Below, in pieces: positions 14,693 to 21,401 of a stretch of 27,545 nt of DNA; positions within the stretch are counted from its first letter, which is position 1; each line of letters starts with the position of its first letter. Location: contig DEPR01000088.1 of NCBI GenBank assembly GCA_002358895.1, positions 1 through 27,545 on the forward strand, written 5' to 3'. Made by a program: the position numbers and the translations under genes. The notes beneath the pieces were generated by a model. That model was given only the letters and a program-made list of their open reading frames with translations, searched no databases and was not told the origin of the DNA. This DNA is from Ruminococcus sp. UBA3387 (GTDB lineage Bacteria; Bacillota; Clostridia; Oscillospirales; Ruminococcaceae).

Positions 14693-15638
14693 AACCGGCG
14701 AGAAATTCAAATCCAAAATCGGTGGTCAGGCTGTTATCGAAGGCGTTATGATGCGTGGTCTTGATAAAGCTGCTATGGCTTGCAGACTGCCTGACGGTAG
14801 TATTGATATGGAGGAGTGGAGTGTCAAGGGTGGCAAGCAGGCACCCTGGTACAGAAAAACCCCTTTTGTAAGAGGCATTTTCTCTTTTATCAGCTCTATG
14901 ATTGACGGATATAAATGCCTGACACGTTCTGCGGAAAAGCAGATGGTTGACGGCGAAGAAGAGGAATTGACAAGGTTCGAAAAGTGGCTTGATGAAAAGT
15001 TCGGCGACAAGATTATGAATGTTATTATGGTCATTTCTATGGTGCTGGGCGTCGGACTTGCAATAGTTCTGTTTATGCTTCTGCCGTCCTGGATTTCCAA
15101 AGGCATAGAGCATATTATTCCTCTTAATACATTTGCAAAAAACTGCATTGAGGGACTTATCAAAATCGGCATTTTTCTTGGATATACAAGTCTTACTGCA
15201 TTGATGAAGGATATTCGCAGAACCTATGAGTATCACGGTGCAGAGCATAAGACCATTGCTTGTTATGAGCACGAGGAAGAGCTGACAGTTGAAAATGTCA
15301 GAAAACATTCACGTTTTCACCCGAGATGTGGTACAAGCTTTATTTTCCTTGTGCTTTTCATAAGCATTTTTGTAAATACAGTGTTCCACCTTACCTGGGA
15401 CAATCTGTTCCTGAGAATGATTTGTAAGCTGGCTGTTTTGCCACTGGTTATGGGTATTGCCTTTGAGCTTATCAGACTTGCAGGAAAGTATGATAACCCT
15501 GTTACAAGGATAATTTCGGCACCGGGTCTTGCTATTCAGAGAATTACAACCCGAGAGCCTGATGACTCACAGATTGAATGTGCAATTTCTGCTCTGAAGG
15601 CAGTTATTCCTGAGGATAAGGAAGAGGACCGTTGGTGA
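14685..15638 (+). CDS. DUF1385 (YqhQ-like) membrane protein
   Basis: The 317-residue protein has the family N-terminus IGGQAVIEGVMMRG and the core YHGAEHKTIACYEHEEELTVENV followed by SRFHPRCGTSF. About four membrane helices lie around residues 115-135, 160-175, 210-230 and 245-265. The conserved His, Glu and Cys residues of AEHKTIACYE...HPRCGTS suggest a metal or catalytic site facing the membrane; the function is not established. An earlier ATG at 14667 lies inside the kinase gene without an RBS. The ATG at 14685 has AAGGG 9-10 bases upstream and overlaps the kinase stop, implying coupled translation. Its neighbour prmC is the usual partner of this family in Firmicutes, though prfA is not next to them here. 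Confidence 0.88.
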   Translation: MSKTGEKFKSKIGGQAVIEGVMMRGLDKAAMACRLPDGSIDMEEWSVKGGKQAPWYRKTPFVRGIFSFISSMIDGYKCLTRSAEKQMVDGEEEELTRFEKWLDEKFGDKIMNVIMVISMVLGVGLAIVLFMLLPSWISKGIEHIIPLNTFAKNCIEGLIKIGIFLGYTSLTALMKDIRRTYEYHGAEHKTIACYEHEEELTVENVRKHSRFHPRCGTSFIFLVLFISIFVNTVFHLTWDNLFLRMICKLAVLPLVMGIAFELIRLAGKYDNPVTRIISAPGLAIQRITTREPDDSQIECAISALKAVIPEDKEEDRW

Positions 15639-16519
15639 TTACATACAGAGAGCTTAGAAACAGGTGGGCCGAAAAGGTCCTGAAAGCAGGAATTGAAAAT
15701 GCGGATTTTGAGCTTAATGAACTGCTGGGAAAGGCTACGGGCGTTGACTGCAGAAGTGGTGCATTTTTGGCTTTGCTTGATGAGCAGGCTGAATGTAAAG
15801 CAGAGTTTGAAAGCCTTTGTAACCGTAGACTAAAAGGCGAGCCGTTGCAGTATATCTTGGGCGAATGGGAGTTCTATGGACTGCCATTCAAAGTGGGCAA
15901 GGGCGTTCTTATTCCAAGGCAGGACACGGAAACCATAGTTGAGAATGCTATAAACAAGCTGAAAGGCAGAGAAAATCTGACGGTTGTTGACCTGTGTTCA
16001 GGCAGCGGGTGTATCGGTATTGCACTTGAGAAGAATCTGAATTGCGATGAGGTCTTATGCGTTGAAAAGTCAGATGAGGCTTTTGAGTATCTGAAAGAGA
16101 ACATTGCATTGAATAAATCAGATGCAAAAGCTGTTTCGGGTGATATATTTGACGAAGAAGTGATTTCATCTCTTCCAATGGCTGACCTTATCGTCTGCAA
16201 TCCACCATATATTACGGGTGAGGATATGAAAAACCTTCAGACTGAGGTCAGGTTCGAGCCTGAAACGGCGTTGTATGGCGGTGATGACGGGCTGGACTAT
16301 TATCGTGATACCGTAAGGCTATGGAAGCATAAGCTGAAGGAAAACGGTATGATGCTTTTTGAAATCGGTATCGGTCAGGAAGACGACGTGATGAAAATAA
16401 TGATTCAGCACGGTTTCAAGGATGTAAGGACTCGTGCAGATTATTGTGGAAAAAACAGATGCGTTTTCGGATATATGAAAAACAGTCCGAAATTATGTAC
16501 AGATGTGATGAGCGTTTAA
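15635..16519 (+). CDS. prmC: Peptide chain release factor N5-glutamine methyltransferase
   Basis: PrmC methylates the Gln of the GGQ motif in release factors RF1 and RF2, using S-adenosylmethionine. The 294-residue protein has the family N-terminal helical domain with PLQYILGEWEFYGLPFKVG and VLIPRQDTE (70-99). The SAM-binding loop VDLCSGSGCIGIAL is at 118-131 and the catalytic NPPY at 189-192. The start is GTG at 15635, with GAGGA 7 bases upstream. A TTG at 15632 in the same frame is also possible. Either start overlaps the DUF1385 stop (TGGTGA), so translation is coupled. It appears to be the last gene of the operon begun at 11100. The usual neighbour prfA is missing from this window. Confidence 0.92.
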   Translation: MITYRELRNRWAEKVLKAGIENADFELNELLGKATGVDCRSGAFLALLDEQAECKAEFESLCNRRLKGEPLQYILGEWEFYGLPFKVGKGVLIPRQDTETIVENAINKLKGRENLTVVDLCSGSGCIGIALEKNLNCDEVLCVEKSDEAFEYLKENIALNKSDAKAVSGDIFDEEVISSLPMADLIVCNPPYITGEDMKNLQTEVRFEPETALYGGDDGLDYYRDTVRLWKHKLKENGMMLFEIGIGQEDDVMKIMIQHGFKDVRTRADYCGKNRCVFGYMKNSPKLCTDVMSV

Positions 16520-16520
16520 A

Positions 16521-16555
16521 CTGTACGAACAAACGGACAGATAGTATGTTATAAT
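16521..16555 (+). promoter_or_regulatory. recA promoter with extended -10 and a degenerate SOS-like dyad
   Basis: The -10 box is TATAAT (16550-16555) preceded by TGT (16547-16549), an extended -10; no good -35 box stands 17 bases upstream. Instead there is an imperfect dyad CTGTACG...CGGACAG at 16521-16540. It contains CGAAC and a following G in the spacing of the Gram-positive LexA box (CGAAC-N4-GTTCG), but the right half-site reads GGACA. This may be a weak LexA operator overlapping the -35 region. Confidence 0.5.
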
Positions 16556-16596
16556 GCAAATGGAGATAAAATATCAAATTTCAGGAGGAAAAGGAA

Positions 16597-17808
16597 ATGG
16601 CTATTGATAAAAAGAAAAAGGACGCAAAAACCACAGTTGTGAAGCTTGTTGACAAGGAAGAAAAGCGAAAGGCTCTTGAATCTGCTATCGGGGTTATCGA
16701 GAAGCAGTTTGGTGCAGGAGCTATTATGCGTCTTGGTCAGAACAAGGCTATGGATGTTGAGGCTATTCCTACAGGCTCAATGACACTTGACCTTGCTCTG
16801 GGAATCGGTGGTATTCCAAGAGGACGTATTGTTGAAATTTACGGGCCTGAATCTTCCGGTAAGACAACGGTTGCTCTTCATTGTATTGCTGAGGCTCAGA
16901 AGCTGGGTGGAGAAGTTGCGTTTATTGACGTTGAGCACGCACTTGACCCTGTATATGCTGAAAAGCTTGGTGTTGACATTGAAAACCTGTTGGTTTCACA
17001 ACCTGACAGCGGTGAACAGGCTTTGGAAATCGCTGAAGCACTTGCACGTTCAGGTGCTATTGACTGTATCGTTATCGACTCGGTTGCCGCAATGGTAACA
17101 AAGGCTGAAATTGACGGCGTTATGGGCGATACACACGTCGGACAGCTGGCAAGGCTTATGTCTCAGGCTATGAGAAAGCTGACTTCGGTTATCTCAAAAT
17201 CAAACTGTGCAGCAATTTTTATTAACCAGGTTCGTGAGAAAATCGGTGTTATTTACGGTAATCCTGAAACAACACCCGGTGGTCGTGCTTTGAAGTTCTA
17301 TAGTACAATCAGAATTGAAGTAAGACGTGGCGAGCAGATTAAAAACGGCTCAGAGGTTATCGGTAACAGAACAAGATGTAAGGTTGTAAAGAATAAGGTT
17401 GCACCTCCGTTCAAGGAGTGCGAATTTGACATTATGTATGGCCACGGTATTTCAAGAACAGGTGAGGTTCTTGATATTGCGACTGATTTGGGTATCGTTA
17501 AAAAGGGTGGTGCTTGGTACAGCTACAATGAAATGAAGCTTGGCCAGGGCAGAGATAACTCAAAGGACTTTTTGAGAGACAACCCTGAAATTATGGCTGA
17601 AATTGAAAAGCAGATTGTTGAAAGAGCAGAAGATGTTGTTATGTCTTCAAAGAAGAATAAGAAGAATGCCAAGCTTGAGGAAAAGGCCGCACAGTCAGTT
17701 GCAGCTGCTGAGACTAAGGCACAGCCACAGATGCCTGACCTTACAGTATCTGCAGATGATGACTTCGAGGAGTTTGCACCTGTTGATATCACTGGCTTAG
17801 GTGAGTAA
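16597..17808 (+). CDS. recA: Recombinase RecA
   Basis: RecA forms filaments on single-stranded DNA, drives strand exchange and triggers LexA self-cleavage. The 403-residue protein shows Walker A GPESSGKT (83-90), the catalytic Glu region [10 protein letters not shown] (109-118), Walker [10 protein letters not shown] (158-166), loop L1 around [15 protein letters not shown] (176-190), [11 protein letters not shown] (208-218), and loop L2 with [15 protein letters not shown] (221-235). It is about 50 residues longer than E. coli RecA, from a basic N-terminal extension of about 25 residues and a long C-terminal tail. The tail is Lys-rich, then Ala/Gln-rich, then acidic (SADDDFEEF). AGGAGG stands 11-12 bases before ATG, with AAGGAA nearer. 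recX follows after one base. The gene has its own promoter and a possible SOS-type operator. Confidence 0.98.
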   Translation: MAIDKKKKDAKTTVVKLVDKEEKRKALESAIGVIEKQFGAGAIMRLGQNKAMDVEAIPTGSMTLDLALGIGGIPRGRIVEIYGPESSGKTTVALHCIAEAQKLGGEVAFIDVEHALDPVYAEKLGVDIENLLVSQPDSGEQALEIAEALARSGAIDCIVIDSVAAMVTKAEIDGVMGDTHVGQLARLMSQAMRKLTSVISKSNCAAIFINQVREKIGVIYGNPETTPGGRALKFYSTIRIEVRRGEQIKNGSEVIGNRTRCKVVKNKVAPPFKECEFDIMYGHGISRTGEVLDIATDLGIVKKGGAWYSYNEMKLGQGRDNSKDFLRDNPEIMAEIEKQIVERAEDVVMSSKKNKKNAKLEEKAAQSVAAAETKAQPQMPDLTVSADDDFEEFAPVDITGLGE

Positions 17809-17809
17809 A

Positions 17810-18418
17810 ATGCCCACAATCCAATCGGTTGAAAAGTATAAGGGAAGCACCTATCAGGTGAATTTTACTGAGGGTGAGCCTGCCTTTATAAACTCGGAGA
17901 TTATTTCTCAGTTTAACCTGAGAGCAGGGCTTGAGCTTCCTGAGTCTGCCTGGGAGCAGGTTTTGTATGCAAATGCTTTCAGAAAGGCAAGGGAAAGGGC
18001 TTTATATCTGCTGGATTACAGGGATTATTCCTATATTGAGCTTTATAAGAAGCTTGAAAGCAATTATGACGAGGATATTTGCTATGAGGTGCTAGACTCT
18101 CTGGCAAAGGTGGGAATAATTGATGACAGGAGATATGCTGAAAATCTGGCTGAAAAGCTGGTTTCGGTGAAGAAATTCGGCTATTTCAGGGCTGTTCAGG
18201 AGATGCGTCTCAAGGGGATTTCAAAAGACCTGGCTGATGAAGTGCTGTCGGCGTATGAGGACACCGTTCGGGACAGGTTGATTGAGCTTTTAAAGACTAA
18301 ATATGCGAGGAAACTGGAGGACGAAAACGGCATTACAAAGGTAAAAAATGCTCTTGTCCGTCAGGGTTACAGCTACAACCAGATAAACGAAGCTCTTGAT
18401 GAGCTTTTTGATGAATAG
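17810..18418 (+). CDS. recX: RecA regulator RecX
   Basis: RecX binds the RecA filament and limits its extension and activity. The 202-residue protein shows the three-helix repeats of the family: RKARERALYLLDYRDYSYIELYKKL (about 61-85), then VLDSLAKVGIIDDRRYAENL (about 97-116), FGYFRAVQEMRLKGIS, and a C-terminal repeat ending VKNALVRQGYSYNQINEALDEL. An in-frame GTG at 17801 lies inside recA and is itself part of AGGTGAG, an RBS 4 bases before the ATG at 17810, so I chose ATG. That start is one base after the recA stop, so the two are translated from one mRNA and probably share regulation. A strong terminator follows. Confidence 0.92.
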   Translation: MPTIQSVEKYKGSTYQVNFTEGEPAFINSEIISQFNLRAGLELPESAWEQVLYANAFRKARERALYLLDYRDYSYIELYKKLESNYDEDICYEVLDSLAKVGIIDDRRYAENLAEKLVSVKKFGYFRAVQEMRLKGISKDLADEVLSAYEDTVRDRLIELLKTKYARKLEDENGITKVKNALVRQGYSYNQINEALDELFDE

Positions 18419-18423
18419 GATTT

Positions 18424-18464
18424 AATGCAGGGTCGGAATATAATGGACCCTGCATTTATTTTTG
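18424..18464 (+). terminator. Terminator of recA-recX
   Basis: A perfect 11-base stem pairs 18424-18434 with 18446-18456, closes on an 11-base loop and is followed by a T-rich tail (TATTTTTG). Confidence 0.92.
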
Positions 18465-18472
18465 CCCAGGAC

Positions 18473-18501
18473 TTGACTTTTTAGCATAAAAGTGAGATAA
18501 T
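18473..18501 (+). promoter_or_regulatory. SigA promoter of rimO-pgsA
   Basis: TTGACT (18473-18478) and GATAAT (18496-18501) are 17 bases apart and 41 bases before the ATG of rimO. Confidence 0.8.
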
Positions 18502-18542
18502 AAGTGTAACTATTAACTATGACGATTGGAGATTTATTATAG

Positions 18543-19874
18543 ATGTCAACAAGAGTTGGAATGGTGTCCCTTGGTTGCCCTAAAAATCAGATTGACGCTG
18601 AGCATATGCTTTTTGACCTGAAGACTCAGGGATTTCAGCTTGTACAGGACGCAGCGTTGGCTGATGTGGTTATTATAAATACCTGTGGGTTTATTGAGTC
18701 GGCTAAGCAGGAGGCTATTGACAATATACTTGAGTTCTGTACGCTGAAAAAAGAAGGCAGAATCAAGGCTGTTATCTGTACAGGCTGTCTTGCTGAACGT
18801 TACCGTGATGAGGTTATGAAAGAAATTCCTGAGCTTGACGCTGTAATCGGTATCGGTTCAAATGCAAAGCTTTGCCATATAATCCGAGATGTTTTGTGCG
18901 ACAAAAAGAGCGTTTGCGATTTTGAGGATAAATGCAAGTTGCCACTTGATGGCGGACGAATTATTTCAACGGAGCCTTTTTATGCATATCTTAAAATTGC
19001 CGAGGGCTGTGATAACTGCTGCACCTATTGTGCAATTCCGTCAATCAGAGGCAGATTCAGAAGCCGTAGAATTGAGGATGTAGTCGAGGAAGCAAAATGG
19101 CTTGCCGAGCACGGTGTTACAGAGATTGTAGTTGTTGCGCAGGATACCACACGCTATGGTGAGGATTTATACGGTGAGCCGAAGCTTGCACAGCTTCTCA
19201 GAGAGCTTTGTAAGATAGAGGGACTTAAGTGGATAAGAACACTTTATGCTTATCCTGAGAGAATTACTGATGAGCTTATTGCAACAATCAGAGATGAAGA
19301 AAAACTGGTTAAGTATCTTGATATTCCTGTTCAGCACTGTAACGGACAGGTGCTGAAAAGAATGAACAGATGTGGGGACAGAAAGGCACTGACTGAGCTT
19401 GTTAATAAGCTGAGAGCTGAAATCCCCGGCATTGTGCTGAGAACTACGCTTATTGCAGGCTTCCCAGGGGAAACTGAGGAGCAGTACGGTGAGCTTTTAG
19501 ACTTTGTCAAGGAGATGAAGTTTGAACGACTCGGCTGTTTTGCATATTCTCAGGAGGAAGGCACACCTGCCGCAAAGATGGACGGTCAGCTTGATGAGGA
19601 AACTAAGGAACACAGAGCTGATGTTATTATGCAGGAGCAGATGTTTATTTCCGACAGACTGAACGAGGCGTTGGTTGACAGAGAGCTTGAAGTTGTGGTT
19701 GAGGGCTTTGACAGATATGCTGAGTGCTGGTTCGGCAGAAGTGCGATGGACGCACCTGAAATTGACGGCAAAGTTTTCTTCACCTGTGATGAAAAGCCTG
19801 TGATTGGTCAATATATAACTGTACATATTGATGATACTCTTGATTACGATTTAATCGGAACAAGAATTGACTAA
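18543..19874 (+). CDS. rimO: Ribosomal protein S12 methylthiotransferase
   Basis: RimO is a radical-SAM enzyme that adds a methylthio group to an Asp of ribosomal protein S12. The 443-residue protein has an N-terminal UPF0004 domain with three cluster cysteines (C12 in SLGCPKNQ, C48 in NTCGF, C82 in TGCLAERY). The radical-SAM motif C156-x3-C160-x2-C163 (CDNCCTYC, then AIPSIRG) follows, and a C-terminal TRAM domain starts near 375. SLGCPKN and AIPSIRGR(F/Y)RSR separate RimO from MiaB. Length matches the family (about 440). GGAG lies 11 bases before ATG, rather distant. pgsA follows after 10 bases. Confidence 0.95.
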   Translation: MSTRVGMVSLGCPKNQIDAEHMLFDLKTQGFQLVQDAALADVVIINTCGFIESAKQEAIDNILEFCTLKKEGRIKAVICTGCLAERYRDEVMKEIPELDAVIGIGSNAKLCHIIRDVLCDKKSVCDFEDKCKLPLDGGRIISTEPFYAYLKIAEGCDNCCTYCAIPSIRGRFRSRRIEDVVEEAKWLAEHGVTEIVVVAQDTTRYGEDLYGEPKLAQLLRELCKIEGLKWIRTLYAYPERITDELIATIRDEEKLVKYLDIPVQHCNGQVLKRMNRCGDRKALTELVNKLRAEIPGIVLRTTLIAGFPGETEEQYGELLDFVKEMKFERLGCFAYSQEEGTPAAKMDGQLDEETKEHRADVIMQEQMFISDRLNEALVDRELEVVVEGFDRYAECWFGRSAMDAPEIDGKVFFTCDEKPVIGQYITVHIDDTLDYDLIGTRID

Positions 19875-19884
19875 GGAGAAATTT

Positions 19885-20463
19885 ATGAATCTACCTAATA
19901 AACTTACAGTAATGAGAGTTATACTTATTCCTGTATTCATTTTATTTTTACTTTGCTCAGCAATTCCGTTGAACGTTCTCTGGGCGTTGGTGGTGTTTGC
20001 TGTTGCTTCTATAACAGATATGCTTGACGGAAAGATTGCAAGAAAGCATAACCTTGTTACTACTTTCGGAAAATTTCTTGACCCGTTGGCAGATAAACTG
20101 TTGGTTATGGCAGCGTTGATATGCTTTACAGCTCTGGGCTGGATTGACCCTGTTGCAGTTGCAATAATCCTCGGACGTGAGTTTATGGTAACAGGTCTTC
20201 GACTGGTGGTTGCAAATGAAGGAGTTGTGGTTGCCGCAGGAATGTGGGGCAAGCTGAAAACTGCTTTCACAATGGTTGCTATAATTGCAATTATGGCTTT
20301 TCAGATTTTCCTGCCTGTAGTTCATCATTTTGTTGATATTGACCTTAACAGTATTGTTTATATTATAAATGAAGCACTTATCTGGATTTGTGTTGTGCTT
20401 ACAGTTATATCAGGTGGAATTTACCTGAAGGCATATTGGAAATATATTGATTCAAGCAAATAA
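19885..20463 (+). CDS. pgsA: CDP-diacylglycerol-glycerol-3-phosphate 3-phosphatidyltransferase
   Basis: PgsA makes phosphatidylglycerol phosphate, the first committed step to phosphatidylglycerol and cardiolipin, at the cytoplasmic membrane. The 192-residue protein has the complete CDP-alcohol phosphotransferase motif: D45-x2-D48-G-x2-A-R53-x8-G62-x3-D66-x3-D70. It has about five hydrophobic helices. The frame opens at 19867 inside rimO, but AAGGAG 6 bases before the ATG at 19885 and the conserved MNLPNKLT start decide it. The rimO-pgsA pair is common in Firmicutes and often precedes cinA or recA; here recA is upstream instead. The promoter for the next unit lies in its last codons. Confidence 0.95.
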   Translation: MNLPNKLTVMRVILIPVFILFLLCSAIPLNVLWALVVFAVASITDMLDGKIARKHNLVTTFGKFLDPLADKLLVMAALICFTALGWIDPVAVAIILGREFMVTGLRLVVANEGVVVAAGMWGKLKTAFTMVAIIAIMAFQIFLPVVHHFVDIDLNSIVYIINEALIWICVVLTVISGGIYLKAYWKYIDSSK

Positions 20464-20475
20464 ATTGCATATAAT
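20447..20475 (+). promoter_or_regulatory. SigA promoter of the T-box/cysE/cysS unit
   Basis: TTGATT (20447-20452) lies in the last codons of pgsA and TATAAT (20470-20475) follows after 17 bases. Transcription would start near 20482, just before the T-box stem I. Confidence 0.78.
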
Positions 20476-20481
20476 AGAATA

Positions 20482-20728
20482 TATAAATGCGTAACAGCAA
20501 GAGTAGCGTTCGATGCCATTTCAGAGAGAAGCCGGTTGGTGTGAGGCTTTGTGGGGGAAAATGTGAAGTGCGGCTGCCAGCAGGGTTTAAGGAACATCAG
20601 ATGATTAGTATTTTGCCCCGTTTAACCTGCGTTAAGGGTATGAGTCGGATTATCCGAAAAATTGGAGTGGAACCGTAGTAGATTTACTGCCTCCTGAAGC
20701 TGAATAGCTTTGGGAGGTTTTGTTTTTT
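20482..20728 (+). ncRNA. T-box riboswitch (leader), tRNA-Cys specific
   Basis: This leader senses uncharged tRNA-Cys and controls read-through into cysE and cysS. Stem I carries GTAACAGCAAGAGTAGCG near its 5' side and AGAGAAGCCGG-TTGGTG at 20523-20541. The specifier region GTGAAG-TGC places the Cys codon TGC at 20569-20571. A small hairpin at 20645-20657 (TCGGA/TCCGA) is the likely stem III. The T-box core is GGAGTGGAACCG (20664-20675), with the acceptor-pairing bulge UGGA at 20668-20671; its A can pair with the U73 discriminator of tRNA-Cys. Antiterminator: GGAG (20664-20667) pairs with CTCC (20691-20694), and GTAGTA (20675-20680) with TACTGC (20685-20690, one wobble), leaving the canonical 7-base bulge. 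The same CCTCC is used by the terminator at 20690-20717. Confidence 0.93.
20689..20728 (+). terminator. Regulated terminator of the T-box leader
   Basis: CCTCC (20690-20694) pairs with GGAGG (20713-20717) and the stem continues inward through AAGCT/AGCTT around GAAT, followed by TTTTGTTTTTT (20718-20728). It is mutually exclusive with the antiterminator, which uses 20685-20694. Confidence 0.9.
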
Positions 20729-20748
20729 ATAGAAAGAGAGGGAGAAAA

Positions 20749-21390
20749 ATGTCGTTTATCGATAACATTAAACACGATATTGCGTCAATAAAAGAGCGAG
20801 ACCCTGCCGCACAGAGCGGACTTGAGATTATTCTCACCTATTCAGGTGTTCACGCTGTAATAATGTACAGGGTTGCTCATTGGTTTTACAAAAAGGACCT
20901 GAAGATTATTGCAAGGGTTATTTCACAGTTTGCAAGATGTATTACAGGAATTGAAATTCACCCGGGAGCAAAGATTGGCAAGGGATTGCTTATCGACCAC
21001 GGAAGTGGTGTGGTTATAGGTGAAACTGCCGAAATCGGAGATAACTGCCTTATTTATCAGGGGGTAACTCTTGGGGGTACAGGTAAGGACCACGGCAAAC
21101 GTCATCCCACATTGGGAGATAATGTTATGGTGGGTAGTGGTGCTAAAATCCTCGGACCTTTTAAAGTGGGGGATGGTGCAAAGATTGCTGCCAATGCTGT
21201 TGTACTTGAAGAAGTTCCACCTGACTGTACGGCTGTGGGTGTGCCTGCAAGAATTGTAAGACAGAACGGAAGAAAGGTAAACGACCTTGACCAGGTTCAT
21301 ATTCCTGACCCAGTTGCACAGGAGCTTTGCAGACACAGAATAATGATTGAAAAGCTGGAAAAGGAAATTATAAAGCTGAAAAACGAATAA
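20749..21390 (+). CDS. cysE: Serine O-acetyltransferase
   Basis: CysE acetylates L-serine with acetyl-CoA, giving O-acetylserine for cysteine synthesis in the cytoplasm. The 213-residue protein has a short helical N-terminus (SGLEIILTYSGVHAVIMYRVAHWFY) and a left-handed beta-helix of hexapeptide repeats. The catalytic His segments are DHGSGVVIGETAEIG and GKDHGKRHPTLGD, and GVPARIV closes the domain. It is the short, Bacillus/plant-like type (about 210-220 residues) rather than the 273-residue E. coli type. The frame opens at 20710 inside the terminator; GGGAG just before the ATG at 20749 decides the start. It is controlled by the T-box leader and followed after 11 bases by cysS, so cysteine synthesis and its use on tRNA are regulated together. 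Confidence 0.96.
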   Translation: MSFIDNIKHDIASIKERDPAAQSGLEIILTYSGVHAVIMYRVAHWFYKKDLKIIARVISQFARCITGIEIHPGAKIGKGLLIDHGSGVVIGETAEIGDNCLIYQGVTLGGTGKDHGKRHPTLGDNVMVGSGAKILGPFKVGDGAKIAANAVVLEEVPPDCTAVGVPARIVRQNGRKVNDLDQVHIPDPVAQELCRHRIMIEKLEKEIIKLKNE

Positions 21391-21401
21391 GGAGATAAGC
21401 T

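Noticed and set aside
14646..15308. A 220-codon minus-strand frame opposite DUF1385
   Set aside because: It lies opposite a well-supported gene, has Cys/His-rich random composition and no RBS or family features.
17801..17809. GTG start for recX overlapping recA
   Set aside because: This GTG is part of the AGGTGAG ribosome binding site for the ATG at 17810.
20487..20678. A 63-codon plus-strand frame in the pgsA-cysE gap
   Set aside because: It lies inside the T-box leader, has no RBS, and its sequence is explained by conserved RNA elements.
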